A DNA stretch of 64,000 bases from Bacillota bacterium (lineage in GTDB: Bacteria; Bacillota_I; Bacilli_A; RF39; UBA660), in contig SVAI01000001.1 of NCBI GenBank assembly GCA_015059495.1, positions 629,525-693,524 on the forward strand, in the 5' to 3' direction. How positions within the stretch are numbered: the stretch's first letter is position 1; each line of letters begins with the position of its first letter. Below the pieces are notes generated by a model. It had not been told where the DNA came from. It saw only the letters and a list, made by a program, of their open reading frames with translations, and searched no databases. The position numbers and the translations under genes are program-made. Shown here piece after piece: positions 18,865 through 28,313 of this stretch.

Positions 18865-19645
18865 ATTTTATTAATGTTTCTAAATAACAAGCAACACCAT
18901 CTAAATCATTACTTTTAGTTATAACATCAGCACACTTTTTTAAATCATCAGTTGCATTATCAACAGCAACACCAACATTAGCTGCCTTTATCATTGATAT
19001 ATCATTATTATCATTTCCTATAGCAATAGTATTTTTCATTGGTATATTTAAATACTTTGCTAATACTTTTAATGCATTTCCTTTAGATGCATTAGAACTA
19101 ATTACACTAATAAATTTAAAGTCATCATTTTCGTTAGATCTATCAACAACATAAACTTCTTTTATATTAGATATTCTATTTGCATATTGTTTAAGAGCTT
19201 CATTATTATCCACAACAACCACTACTTGTTTAATATTTAATTCTAATAATTCATCTAAATTATTATCATTTAATAATATTTGAGAATCATTTTTAATAAA
19301 CTGAGTAGCATATTCAATGTTACCACTCGAAAATACTACTCTTATATTTAATTCCTTAGTTATATCATATATTTTCTTACATACATCTTTTGATATATAT
19401 TCACTAAATATTAACTTATTATTAACAATATCATATACTTCAGTACCATTAGATGATATCAAATAACTACTAGCTAAAGCATCCTTAGCAATCATAGATG
19501 AAAAATATCTTGGTCTACCACTACATATAGCAATTACATGTCCTTGATTAATTAATTCTTGTATAATTTTTTTAGATCTTTCTGATATAGTATCATCACT
19601 TCTTTTTAATGTACCATCTATATCTATCGTAATTAAATATTTCAT
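18863..19645 (-). CDS. Cof-type HAD-IIB phosphatase
   Basis: 260 residues. HAD motifs in order: DIDGTLKRSD (residues 8-17), ICSGRP (about 57-62), the Lys of SKGNALKVL (about 190) and GNDNNDISMIKAA (about 215-227). The IIB cap lies between motifs II and III. Members dephosphorylate sugar phosphates, FMN or PLP; the substrate here is not predictable. The ATG follows the Nudix gene stop by one base, with AAAGGTC overlapping, so expression is coupled. Confidence 0.85.
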   Translation of the reverse strand: MKYLITIDIDGTLKRSDDTISERSKKIIQELINQGHVIAICSGRPRYFSSMIAKDALASSYLISSNGTEVYDIVNNKLIFSEYISKDVCKKIYDITKELNIRVVFSSGNIEYATQFIKNDSQILLNDNNLDELLELNIKQVVVVVDNNEALKQYANRISNIKEVYVVDRSNENDDFKFISVISSNASKGNALKVLAKYLNIPMKNTIAIGNDNNDISMIKAANVGVAVDNATDDLKKCADVITKSNDLDGVACYLETLIK

Positions 19646-19646
19646 A

Positions 19647-20165
19647 TTATTTTTGACCTTTATATACTTCGAATAACTCTAACATTTCTCTTGCAATACC
19701 ATGGTTATCACCAAATTCTTCAGCATTATTCTTTAATACCTCTTCTACATTAGATAATGGAATATATTTTAATGTAAAGTTACCATCCTTTTCTCCTTCA
19801 GTATAATTAGTATTATCTAAATTTGGTTTTTCATCACATTTTACTTCATAATAATATATTTCAATCTTTCTATTTTTACCTTCTTCAGGCCAATCTTTAT
19901 AATAACCTAATGCTTTAGCAAATGGTTTAACATCATCTTCAGTTAAATTTAGTTCCATACCTGTTTCTTCTTGAATTTCTCTATTAACAGTGCTAATTAA
20001 AGTTTCTCCTTCTTCAACATGTCCTCCAGGAAATTGATAATTATGATGAGAATAACCAAGTAATATTTCATCATTAGAGTTAACTAATAATATCTTAACC
20101 CTTTGAACTACTTCAGTCATATCCTCTTCTCTTAAATTATATTTATTTGTTACTAATTCTTTCAT
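19647..20165 (-). CDS. Nudix hydrolase (copy 1)
   Basis: 172 residues. Nudix box GHVEEGE...REIQEETG (about residues 48-69). Nudix enzymes hydrolyse nucleoside diphosphates linked to a moiety X; the substrate is unknown. ATG 20163-20165 is the start: GGAGG lies nine bases upstream, inside the last codons of the previous gene. The alternative ATG at 20180 overlaps that ribosome site. It is homologous to the upstream neighbour, giving a tandem duplicate, and both share the KDWP.EG/TG.NR phrase. Confidence 0.85.
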   Translation of the reverse strand: MKELVTNKYNLREEDMTEVVQRVKILLVNSNDEILLGYSHHNYQFPGGHVEEGETLISTVNREIQEETGMELNLTEDDVKPFAKALGYYKDWPEEGKNRKIEIYYYEVKCDEKPNLDNTNYTEGEKDGNFTLKYIPLSNVEEVLKNNAEEFGDNHGIAREMLELFEVYKGQK

Positions 20166-20166
20166 T

Positions 20167-20691
20167 TTATTTTCCTCCATTCATTTCCTCGTAATATGTA
20201 TTAATAACATCCATCATTTCTTTATATACTATCTTATTTTTCTTATTATCATTCATACTATTATTTAATACATTTTCTAATTCATCTAATTTAACATATT
20301 TAAGTTCATAATTATGACTCTTTTCAAATACATCTAAATTAGTTTTAGAATAATCAACCTTTAAATCGGTTTTTACTAAAAAATAATTAAATTCAGTATA
20401 TCTATTAATTCCAGTATTTGGCCAATCCTTACTATAGTATTTAATTACATAAAAAGGATCTTCATTATATGGTTTAATATCTATTCCTGTTTCTTCTAGT
20501 ATTTCTCTGATTAAACCATCTTTAATTGATTCATTTTCTTCAACATAACCACCTGGAAATTGATAAGTTCCAAGACAGTATCCTAAAAGTATTTCATTAT
20601 TTGAATTAATAATAACTCCCCTAGAACGATATATTCTTTCATTAATATCATTTTCAGTTAAATTATCATCATTATGTAATACTATCTTCAT
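20167..20691 (-). CDS. Nudix hydrolase (copy 2)
   Basis: 174 residues. Nudix box GYVEENE...REILEETG (about residues 48-69), with a preceding QFPGG as in copy 1. Both proteins end in a helical segment after EL/TLKY(V/I). A strong AAAGGAGGT ribosome site marks the start. It heads a coupled run: Nudix-Nudix-HAD. The genes have diverged well beyond a recent duplication. Confidence 0.85.
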   Translation of the reverse strand: MKIVLHNDDNLTENDINERIYRSRGVIINSNNEILLGYCLGTYQFPGGYVEENESIKDGLIREILEETGIDIKPYNEDPFYVIKYYSKDWPNTGINRYTEFNYFLVKTDLKVDYSKTNLDVFEKSHNYELKYVKLDELENVLNNSMNDNKKNKIVYKEMMDVINTYYEEMNGGK

Positions 20692-20754
20692 AAATATACC
20701 TCCTTTACATAATTAAACATTATCATATTTGATACATAATGTAAATAATAAAAA

Positions 20755-20782
20755 TAAAAAAGTGAGTCTTATTGCTCACTTT
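20755..20782 (-). terminator. Terminator of rbfA
   Basis: The stem AAAGTGAG/CTCACTTT (20759-20782) has the rbfA TAA (20769-20771) in its loop and a T-run after it. Confidence 0.8.
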
Positions 20783-21119
20783 CATGTATTTTTCTAATAA
20801 TATTTTCTATATTATTACCATATTCAATAGATTCATCATATTTAAATACTAATTTAGGAATATTTCTTAAATTAATAGCATCTGCTAATTTACTTCTTAA
20901 GAAAGATGCAGTATCATCATTTAATTCTTTTTCAATTTCTTTATGATCACTATCTAACATAGAAGTAAAGTATACTTTACAAAATGATAAATCATTTGTT
21001 GTTTCACAACTAGTAATAGTAATATCTTTTAAAATACTATCTTTAGCTTCTTCAAATATTATAGTAGTTAAACACTTTAATATTTCACTATTAATTCTTT
21101 TTAACTTTATTTGATTCAT
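20769..21119 (-). CDS. rbfA: Ribosome-binding factor A
   Basis: 116 residues, normal for RbfA, a KH-fold factor needed for 16S rRNA 5' maturation and cold growth. The N-terminus LKRINSEILKCLTTII and the central VYFTSMLD / LRSKLADAINLRNIPKLVFKYDE phrases fit the family. The start overlaps the infB stop (ATGA arrangement; stop 21116-21118, start 21117-21119), with AGAGG upstream. It is the last gene of the rimP-nusA-ylxR-infB-rbfA operon and is followed by a terminator. Confidence 0.93.
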   Translation of the reverse strand: MNQIKLKRINSEILKCLTTIIFEEAKDSILKDITITSCETTNDLSFCKVYFTSMLDSDHKEIEKELNDDTASFLRSKLADAINLRNIPKLVFKYDESIEYGNNIENIIRKIHESEQ

Positions 21120-23233
21120 CTTTTTACCTCTACCATTTCATAAGCTTCAAGGATATCTCCTTCTTTAAAGTCAGAATAGTTTTCTAATGTAATACCACAT
21201 TCAAAACCTTTCTTAACTTCTTTAGCAGCATCCTTACCTCTTTGTAGAGCATTAATCTTACCATCATGTAATACTATACCGTCTCTAATAACTCTAATAT
21301 TAGCAGTTGATTTAATTAAACCATCTGTTACATAAGAACCAGCAATCTTACCAACTTTAGAGAAAGTAAATATCTTTCTAACTTCAGCAGTTCCTAAAAT
21401 TGATTCTTCATATTCTGGATCTAACATACCCTTCATAGCAGCTTCCATTTCTTCAACTACTTTATAGATAATAGTATATAATCTTATTTCTACATTCTTA
21501 GACTTAGCTAAATCTTTAGTTAAAGCTGTTGGAGAGACATTAAATCCAATAATAATTGCATTAGATGCACTAGCTAATACTACATCACTTTCAGTAATAT
21601 TACCGATATCTGAACGAATAACTTTAACTTTTACCCCTTCAACATCAATCTTTTCTAAAGCATTTCTAACAGCTTCTTCTGATCCTCTAACATCTGTTTT
21701 TAATACTACATTAATTTCTTTTAATCCACCATCTATATCACTAAATAATGAATCTAGAGTAATAGCTTTAGCTTTAAATTTCTTATCTCTTTCAGCAAGA
21801 GCTCTCTTTTCAGCTACATCTTTAGCTTGTGATTCACTCTCAAATGACATGAATTTATCACCAGCATTAGGATTAGATGAAATACCAGTAATTTCAACTG
21901 GAGTTGATGGACCAGCACTAACAATAGCTTGACCTAAGTCATTTTTCATTGTTCTTACCTTACCATAAACTGTACCAACAACAATTGGATCACCTAAACG
22001 TAATGTACCATTTTGAATTAGAATAGATGCAACTCCACCAACCTTTTTATCTAACTTAGATTCAATAACTGAACCAATAGCATATCTATTAGGGTTAGCT
22101 TTTAATTCCATCATTTCTGCTGTAGCAACAATAGTTTCAAGTAAATTATCAATACCTTCACCAGTTGCAGCACTTATCTTAACAAATGGATACTTACCAG
22201 ACCATTCTTCTGGAGTAATACCAATTGCAGCCATTTCTTCATAAATCTTTTCAGGTTTAGCATCTGGTTTATCAATCTTATTAACTGCAACGATAATCGG
22301 AACATTAGCAGCTAAAGCATGATCTACTGCTTCTTTAGTTTGAGGCATAACCCCATCATCAGCAGCAACGATTATAATAACGATGTCTGTAACACTAGCA
22401 CCTCTTGCTCTCATTTCAGTAAATGCAGCATGTCCAGGTGTATCAATAAATGTAATAGGTTCACCTTTATAATCAACTTGATATGCACCAATAGCTTGAG
22501 TGATACCACCAAATTCAGTGTCTACAATCTTTGAATTTCTAATTGTATCAAGTAGTGTTGTTTTACCATGATCTACATGACCCATAATAGTAACAACACA
22601 TGGTCTTTTTACTAAATCTTTTTCATCATCTACTACTTCATATTCTTCAAAATTTGAAATATCTTGAGTAGTATCTTTCTTTAATGTCTTTCCATAATCT
22701 AAAACTACTATTTCAGCAGCATCATATGGAACAGCCATAGTCATGTTAACCATAACACCATTAGTCATTAACTTAGTAATAAGTTGAGCAGGACTAACAT
22801 TTAACTCATCAGCAAGTTCTTTAACTGTCATATTTTCATGATATAATACAACATTTTCATCCTCACTGTTACTCTTTAACTTTTCTTTATTTTTATACAT
22901 CTCTTTACGAGACTTCATATATTCTAATTGCTTATTATTAGCTTCTTTGGATACTTTAATTTTCTTAACTTTAGTACTTTCATCTTTATATTTCTTTTCT
23001 AAATTATTAGATTCGATAATATCTTCAACTTCAGTATCTAATTCATCTAAATCTTCGTATGATGCATCTTCATCTGCTGAAATTAAATTAGTTGCATTAT
23101 CCAACATAACAATGTCATCTTCACTTAATTCATCATCAGCTGATCTTACGTTAATACCTAATTCTTGACATTTCTTAAGTATTTCAGCAACACTAGATCT
23201 AGTATCATCTGCATATTCTTTAACACTCATCAT
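21116..23233 (-). CDS. infB: Translation initiation factor IF-2
   Basis: About 705 residues, at the short end of the family. IF2_N domains (about 1-50 and 140-190), G domain with GHVDHGKTT (about residue 221), DTPGHAAF and NKID, then domains II-IV. It brings fMet-tRNA to the 30S subunit. ATG 23231-23233 is preferred because AGGGTGA stands seven bases upstream; a GTG at 23242 lies within that site, and a further ATG is at 23230. The N-terminal linker is short and Lys/Glu-rich. Confidence 0.97.
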   Translation of the reverse strand: MMSVKEYADDTRSSVAEILKKCQELGINVRSADDELSEDDIVMLDNATNLISADEDASYEDLDELDTEVEDIIESNNLEKKYKDESTKVKKIKVSKEANNKQLEYMKSRKEMYKNKEKLKSNSEDENVVLYHENMTVKELADELNVSPAQLITKLMTNGVMVNMTMAVPYDAAEIVVLDYGKTLKKDTTQDISNFEEYEVVDDEKDLVKRPCVVTIMGHVDHGKTTLLDTIRNSKIVDTEFGGITQAIGAYQVDYKGEPITFIDTPGHAAFTEMRARGASVTDIVIIIVAADDGVMPQTKEAVDHALAANVPIIVAVNKIDKPDAKPEKIYEEMAAIGITPEEWSGKYPFVKISAATGEGIDNLLETIVATAEMMELKANPNRYAIGSVIESKLDKKVGGVASILIQNGTLRLGDPIVVGTVYGKVRTMKNDLGQAIVSAGPSTPVEITGISSNPNAGDKFMSFESESQAKDVAEKRALAERDKKFKAKAITLDSLFSDIDGGLKEINVVLKTDVRGSEEAVRNALEKIDVEGVKVKVIRSDIGNITESDVVLASASNAIIIGFNVSPTALTKDLAKSKNVEIRLYTIIYKVVEEMEAAMKGMLDPEYEESILGTAEVRKIFTFSKVGKIAGSYVTDGLIKSTANIRVIRDGIVLHDGKINALQRGKDAAKEVKKGFECGITLENYSDFKEGDILEAYEMVEVKR

Positions 23234-23248
23234 AAGTATCACCCTTTC

Positions 23249-23503
23249 TTATTTAATTAAATTATATATTTCTTCATATACACTAGTAAGATCCTCTATT
23301 TCAAAAACTTTTTCTAATACTTTCTTCTTCTTAGCTGTTTCTAAAACTTCTAAATCTTTAGTAATATATGCTCCCTTACCATTTTTCTTACCAGTTTCAT
23401 CTACAGATACATTACCTAAATTATCTTTAACTATTCTAAGTAACTTATTCTTATCTGTTTTCTCTCTAGTAACTACACACATTCTTTGAGGTATACTTTT
23501 CAT
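23249..23503 (-). CDS. ylxR: YlxR/RnpM-type RNA-binding protein
   Basis: 84 residues. The N-terminal IPQRMCVVTREKTDKNKLLRIV and GKGAYITKD are typical of the DUF448/YlxR family, located between nusA and infB in most Firmicutes. The Bacillus homolog (RnpM) binds RNase P RNA and modulates RNase P. The L7Ae-like gene (ylxQ) that usually follows is missing here; infB starts 15 bases after the stop. Confidence 0.92.
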   Translation of the reverse strand: MKSIPQRMCVVTREKTDKNKLLRIVKDNLGNVSVDETGKKNGKGAYITKDLEVLETAKKKKVLEKVFEIEDLTSVYEEIYNLIK

Positions 23504-23511
23504 AATATCAC

Positions 23512-24624
23512 CTATTTACTATTAGCTTCCTCTTGAATTTGTTCCATTGTCTTAACATCAATAGTATATTTAGTTAATCTTGATGCTAACTTAACATTTA
23601 GACCCTTCTTACCAATAGCAAGTGATAAATTATCATTATTAACAATTGCTAATGCTTTATTATTCTTTTCATCTGTAATAGATACAATAGCATCTTTAGC
23701 AGGACTTAAAGCATTTTTAATATATTCAACTGGATCTTCATTATATAAAATTAAATCTACTTTTTCTCCATTTAATTCTTTTAAGATATTACCAATTCTA
23801 GATCCCTTAGAACCAATACAAGCTCCAATAGCATCTACATTTTCATTAGTAGAATATACAGCTACTTTAGATCTATAACCAGCTTCTCTAGCTACACCAG
23901 CAATCATAACTGTACCATCATTAATTTCAGGAATTTCACTTTCAAATAATCTCTTAACAAATCCATAATGAATTCTAGATAAAAGAATAAGTGGTCCCTT
24001 AGTTCCTGCTTCTACTTTAGTAATATATACTTTAATAGAAGAACCCATCTTAACTACTTCACCAGGAATCATATCTTTTTTAGGTAAAATACCTCTAGCA
24101 CTACCTAAATCAACATAATAATTTCTTTGATCTTCCATGGCAAGTAAACCTACCATCATTTCATCTTTCTTATCAGCAAATTCTGCGATAACTGCATCTT
24201 TTTCAGCTTCTCTCATTCTTTGAGTAATAACTTGTTTAGCAGCACTAGCAGCAACTCTACCAAAGTTAGCTGGAGTAACTTCTTTTTCAATTGTTTCACC
24301 AACATTAATATCTGGTACTATTTCTCTAGCATCTTCTAATAAAATTTGTGCATCTTCAGGAATTTCTGGTGGTATTTCAATTTCTTTACCTTCATCATCA
24401 TATTCATAAGTTGGTTCAATATAATCTTCTACTACAACCATATATGACATAACTTTAAATTCACCAGTATCCTCATTGAAATCTACTCTAACATTAGTCT
24501 TAGCATTATTTTTCTTATAAGCAGTAGCTAATGCTTGTTTCATTCCTTCAATAATAATGTCTTTAGATATGTTCTTTTCACTAGAAATTAAATCTAATGC
24601 TTTTAAAAATTCTTCTCCGTTCAC
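23512..24624 (-). CDS. nusA: Transcription termination/antitermination factor NusA
   Basis: 370 residues with the Firmicutes architecture: N-terminal RNAP-binding domain (1-125), S1 (about 135-200) and two KH domains (about 220-350; GACIGSKGSRIGNIL and AIGKKGLNVKLA). The C-terminal acidic repeats of proteobacteria are absent, as expected. The start is GTG 24622-24624, with AGAGG eight bases upstream and the rimP stop two bases upstream. This gives an N-terminus that aligns with Bacillus NusA. Confidence 0.96.
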   Translation of the reverse strand: MNGEEFLKALDLISSEKNISKDIIIEGMKQALATAYKKNNAKTNVRVDFNEDTGEFKVMSYMVVVEDYIEPTYEYDDEGKEIEIPPEIPEDAQILLEDAREIVPDINVGETIEKEVTPANFGRVAASAAKQVITQRMREAEKDAVIAEFADKKDEMMVGLLAMEDQRNYYVDLGSARGILPKKDMIPGEVVKMGSSIKVYITKVEAGTKGPLILLSRIHYGFVKRLFESEIPEINDGTVMIAGVAREAGYRSKVAVYSTNENVDAIGACIGSKGSRIGNILKELNGEKVDLILYNEDPVEYIKNALSPAKDAIVSITDEKNNKALAIVNNDNLSLAIGKKGLNVKLASRLTKYTIDVKTMEQIQEEANSK

Positions 24625-24625
24625 C

Positions 24626-24880
24626 TTAATTACCTCTTTCCTTACTAACAATATCTAATATATAACTATCATCAATTATATCTAACTTATCAATAATTGG
24701 ATTAATTATATCTGTTGCTTTAACTATAGTATCTAAATCAATACCATTAATCTTATCAAGTTCTATTTCTAGGAAATTAACACTACCTTCTTTTCTATAA
24801 GTTATATTAGTAATTTCAATATCCATCTTGTCCATTTCATCCTTGATATTTTCTCTAATAATATTTAATTTTTCTTCCAT
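24626..24880 (-). CDS. rimP: Single-domain RimP-like ribosome maturation factor
   Basis: 84 residues only; RimP is normally about 150. The N-terminal alpha/beta domain is present (MDIEITNITYRKEGSVNFLE, GIDLDTIVKATDIINPIIDKL, SYILDIVS), but the protein stops where the C-terminal SH3-like domain should begin. The position directly before nusA supports the identity. ATG 24878-24880 has AGGAGTG upstream. No frame remnant of the missing domain fits, because nusA starts immediately, so this looks like a real reduced form and not a frameshift. Confidence 0.8.
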   Translation of the reverse strand: MEEKLNIIRENIKDEMDKMDIEITNITYRKEGSVNFLEIELDKINGIDLDTIVKATDIINPIIDKLDIIDDSYILDIVSKERGN

Positions 24881-24974
24881 AAGCACTCCTTTAAAACATT
24901 AATAAAAGCAGCCATTTTCATGCCCACTTAAATCTGTAACTAAATTATAACACAATATTTACATAAAAGTAAAG

Positions 24975-25003
24975 TAAAAAGATTGACAGCATTTGTCAAT
25001 CTT
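24975..25003 (-). terminator. Terminator of the 25002-27098 gene
   Basis: The ten-pair stem AAGATTGACA/TGTCAATCTT (24979-25003) is followed by T-rich sequence on the minus strand. The stop codon overlaps its base. Confidence 0.85.
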
Positions 25004-27098
25004 AATTTGTTTTTAATGTGAAATAACCAGGTTTACCGTTATCTGGATCATCAACACGAGCATATTCTTTATCTTTATAACTAGTACTATATCTTGTACC
25101 TGCTCCACCAGTCAAATAACTTGAACCTCCAAACATATCACTACTACTTGTAATACCTTCATTGTTCCAAGAATTACTAACATATATAGTTTTTAAATCC
25201 AACATATCCAAAAACATATTAGAAGTATTCGTTAAACTATTTACTTCAAAAGCACTTAAATCAAGTGTTTCATAAATACTAAAGCTGAACATTCCCTCCA
25301 TAGTAGTAACATTTCTTGTATTAAAATTACTTAAATCCAAATTATCTATATTTGATTCATTAAACATTCCTTTCATATTAGTAACACTTGAAGTATCAAA
25401 TGAACTAATATTTAATTTACCTTCATAACCCAAAAACATATATGTCATTTTTGTAACTTTTGAGGTATTAAAATTACTTAAATCAATGTCTTTCATTCCA
25501 GAAAGAGCATAAAACATTTCAGACATATCAGTAACATTCGAGGTATTAAAAGAAGACAAATCTAATCTTGTTAACACAACGTCATATTTAAACATGCCAA
25601 CCATTCTAGTTACATTAGATGTATCAAAATTACTTAAATCTAAACTATTTAATTTAAACATTCCAGCAAACATATAAGCCATATCTGTTACATTTGAAGT
25701 ATCGAAATTACTAACATCTAATTGCTCTAAAAGTTTCGTTCCAGAAAACATCGAACTCATATCGGTAACATTAGACGTATCGAAATTACTTAAATCTAAA
25801 TACTTCAAAGCATTACATTCACTAAACATATCACTCATATCAATAACACTAGATGTATCAAAACTACTTACATCTATTAGTTCAAGCTTTTTGGCAGACG
25901 AAAACATTTGAAACATTTTTTTAACATTAGATGTATCAAAACTACTTAAATTTAAACTAATTAAATTTTCATTCATATCAAACATAGCTGTCATATCTGT
26001 TACTTTAGATGTATTAAAAGTACCTAAATCTAAACTTATCAAAGAACTAGTTTGATCAAACATATGATCCATATCAGTTACATTAGATGTATCGAAATTA
26101 CTTAAGTCCAAGTTTGTTAATACATTATTTTGATAAAACATATTAGACATATCCCTTACATTTGAAGAATCAAAACTACTAAGATCAATGCTTTCTAAAG
26201 ATTTCAAACCGGAAAATAAAGAATAAAAAGTAGTTGTTCTAGAAGTATCAATTCCATTTAAATCTAATCTTGTAAGATTTTGAAAATTACTAAAAGAATT
26301 AGCAGCATTAGAATTTAAATAAATTTTGTCTGCGGCACTATAATAATATATCGTACCATCTTTAAACCACGCATACACTGGAGTACTTGAATTATCGGTA
26401 GATATAACACTTGTATTATCTTCTTCACCCGGAGCATTACTACTCCTTTCAATTGCAGTTATAGTTGTATTATAATAACTGTTACTACCAGACAAAGATT
26501 TTAATGTACTGCTAAGGCCTGAACCATAAACTAATGTTGCCTCACTATAATTCTTTCTTAATGTTGATCTAACTGTTATTTTAGAACTTAATGTTTTATT
26601 TATTACATCACTACTATTAGCATCTTCTTTAATCCATAATCTTAAGTTATATGATTTAGAATCCCCTGCTGCGATAGTATCATAATAGAATGTTGCTGCA
26701 CTTGAAGCATTATCTAATATCGGATCTACATAGTTATTATCCCCAAAAGTATGAATATGTCCATTAACATCTACTCTTAAGTTTTCACCAGCTATTTGAC
26801 TATCATTTAATACTTCTAAGTTAATAGATATATCTGCTGCATGTTCACATATATTTCTTAAAGTAAATTTATATGGTGTTGTATATACACCCTTACCATC
26901 TTTCATTGGAAATGAATGCTCTAAATTAATTGCTTGACTTCCCTCAGTAAAAGTTAATTCAAAACAATCACTAATTACAACATTAGTACTCTCTTGAGAT
27001 ACATTAAATACCCATAAGGCATAAGAAGACCCTACTAATAAAGAAACAACAAGCAATATACCAATAACTAATAATGTTATCTTATGTTTTAATTTCAT
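25002..27098 (-). CDS. DUF285/BspA-like repeat surface protein with TasA-like N-terminus (second copy)
   Basis: 698 residues. Signal/anchor helix about 5-27 ending SYALWVFNVSQESTNVV, identical in that stretch to the 10903-12780 protein. A TasA-like domain (30-195) is followed by a spacer and about 14 repeats of 26 residues (about 270-640; consensus LDLSNFDTSNVTDM..MF), then the cap KEYARVDDPDNGKPGYF. The repeats are far more diverged from each other than those of the paralog. It is a probable cell-surface adhesion or matrix protein. The start is ATG 27096-27098 behind AGGTG; a GTG at 27107 overlaps that site. It sits between rimP and pgsA as its own unit. Confidence 0.85.
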   Translation of the reverse strand: MKLKHKITLLVIGILLVVSLLVGSSYALWVFNVSQESTNVVISDCFELTFTEGSQAINLEHSFPMKDGKGVYTTPYKFTLRNICEHAADISINLEVLNDSQIAGENLRVDVNGHIHTFGDNNYVDPILDNASSAATFYYDTIAAGDSKSYNLRLWIKEDANSSDVINKTLSSKITVRSTLRKNYSEATLVYGSGLSSTLKSLSGSNSYYNTTITAIERSSNAPGEEDNTSVISTDNSSTPVYAWFKDGTIYYYSAADKIYLNSNAANSFSNFQNLTRLDLNGIDTSRTTTFYSLFSGLKSLESIDLSSFDSSNVRDMSNMFYQNNVLTNLDLSNFDTSNVTDMDHMFDQTSSLISLDLGTFNTSKVTDMTAMFDMNENLISLNLSSFDTSNVKKMFQMFSSAKKLELIDVSSFDTSSVIDMSDMFSECNALKYLDLSNFDTSNVTDMSSMFSGTKLLEQLDVSNFDTSNVTDMAYMFAGMFKLNSLDLSNFDTSNVTRMVGMFKYDVVLTRLDLSSFNTSNVTDMSEMFYALSGMKDIDLSNFNTSKVTKMTYMFLGYEGKLNISSFDTSSVTNMKGMFNESNIDNLDLSNFNTRNVTTMEGMFSFSIYETLDLSAFEVNSLTNTSNMFLDMLDLKTIYVSNSWNNEGITSSSDMFGGSSYLTGGAGTRYSTSYKDKEYARVDDPDNGKPGYFTLKTN
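25200..26285 (-). repeat. Diverged DUF285 repeat array (about 14 units of 78 bases)
   Basis: Recurring coding for NFDTSNVTDM at a 78-base period, with many substitutions and one shortened unit near 25400-25440. Confidence 0.85.
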
Positions 27099-27186
27099 AT
27101 AATACACCTACTTAAACGTATCAAGTCGTATCAAGTAATGTATGCAAGTATTTTATTCTATATAAATAATAACATATTTAAGAAAT

Positions 27187-27221
27187 TAAAAAAAGAGTTA
27201 TTTATCAGTAAATAACTCTTT
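27187..27221 (-). terminator. Terminator of pgsA
   Basis: The 13-pair stem AAAGAGTTATTTA/TAAATAACTCTTT (27192-27221) has loop TCAG, with the pgsA stop inside the stem and a T-run on the minus strand. Confidence 0.85.
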
Positions 27222-27791
27222 ATTATTTAAATAATATTCAATACCACTATAAATTGATAAACATACAGCAATTATAATTAATAATTGATCTAATGCTATA
27301 CCAAAGAATTCCATAGGTAAGTTTTCAAATAAACATATTGTAATACCAAACATCATAAATACAGTTTTAATCTTACCTGCTTGAGAAGCACCTATTACTT
27401 TACCTTTAGCACCAGACATAGTCTTAATTGAATCAACTATTACATCTCTTGTAATAACAATTAATGGTAATATTAATGCAATATCTCTATTATATGCTAA
27501 TACTACTAATGTAGCATTAACTAATACTTTATCTGCAATAGCATCCAAAGTCTTACCAAAATCAGTAACCATATCTTTTTTTCTAGCAATATTACCATCT
27601 AACATATCAGTAATTGCTGCTATAGCAAATAAACCACCAGCTATTAAATAATTTAATCTAAGTATTACTTTACCTCCAAGTAAGAATATTGGCCAATTAA
27701 CATTAAATAAAGACCAATTAATTCCAAGTAATGCTACTATTACTAAAGTAATAAATATTCTAAACATTGTTAACTTATTTGGTAAATTCAT
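27198..27791 (-). CDS. pgsA: CDP-diacylglycerol-glycerol-3-phosphate 3-phosphatidyltransferase
   Basis: 197 residues, five to six membrane helices. The CDP-alcohol phosphotransferase motif is complete: D-G-x2-A-R-x8-G-x3-D-x3-D (DMLDGNIARKKD...FGKTLDAIADK, about residues 62-85). The N-terminus NLPNKLTMFRI is typical of PgsA. It makes phosphatidylglycerol phosphate for membrane phospholipids. It lies 14 bases after the RodZ-like gene, the usual Firmicutes arrangement. Confidence 0.94.
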   Translation of the reverse strand: MNLPNKLTMFRIFITLVIVALLGINWSLFNVNWPIFLLGGKVILRLNYLIAGGLFAIAAITDMLDGNIARKKDMVTDFGKTLDAIADKVLVNATLVVLAYNRDIALILPLIVITRDVIVDSIKTMSGAKGKVIGASQAGKIKTVFMMFGITICLFENLPMEFFGIALDQLLIIIAVCLSIYSGIEYYLNNKELFTDK

Positions 27792-27805
27792 ATATACTAT
27801 CCTTC

Positions 27806-28282
27806 CTAATTAATATAACTTATCATAGTAGCTATTTTACTATCAACAGTTATAGTTTTAACTGCCCAAAATATAGCAATTGCTACTAATGCTATTATTA
27901 AAATATATAACATAATATAACTTTTAGACTTATATTTTAAACTATCATCTGTATATGGTGAAGATATTCTAATTTCTTGAGTTTCTTCATTCTTTTCTAT
28001 TTCTTGCATCTTTTCTTCTATTGCTTTAACAGATATCTTAGATGTAGTTTCAAATAAAAATTCATTGAACTTATTAACCATTTTTTCAGGATCTAATCCA
28101 AGGTATTTTGAATACTCTTGAATATAGTCTTTTAATTGATATATATCTTTAAAACAACCCATATTACCATTCTCAATATTATCTAGTACATTAACTTTAA
28201 TATCTAAATCTTGAGATACTTCTTCTAAAGTAATACCAGTTGCTTCTCTTGTTTTCTTAAGTTCATTTCCTATTTCTACCAA
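27806..28282 (-). CDS. rodZ: RodZ-like helix-turn-helix membrane protein
   Basis: 158 residues. An N-terminal HTH_25-type domain (IGNELKKTREATGITLEEVS..., about 3-65), a linker and one membrane helix (about 122-145), with a very short external tail. RodZ links MreB to the elongation machinery; the large periplasmic-side domain of longer homologs is absent. The start is probably TTG 28280-28282, with AAGGAATG upstream. An ATG slightly upstream is out of frame. Its position before pgsA matches ymfM of Bacillus. Confidence 0.8.
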   Translation of the reverse strand: MVEIGNELKKTREATGITLEEVSQDLDIKVNVLDNIENGNMGCFKDIYQLKDYIQEYSKYLGLDPEKMVNKFNEFLFETTSKISVKAIEEKMQEIEKNEETQEIRISSPYTDDSLKYKSKSYIMLYILIIALVAIAIFWAVKTITVDSKIATMISYIN

Positions 28283-28313
28283 GAGAATTCATTCCTTTCT
28301 ATAAACAAAAAAA

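Noticed and set aside
22319..23168. Short plus-strand frames opposite infB
   Set aside because: They overlap essential infB codons, with no start signals or recognisable product.
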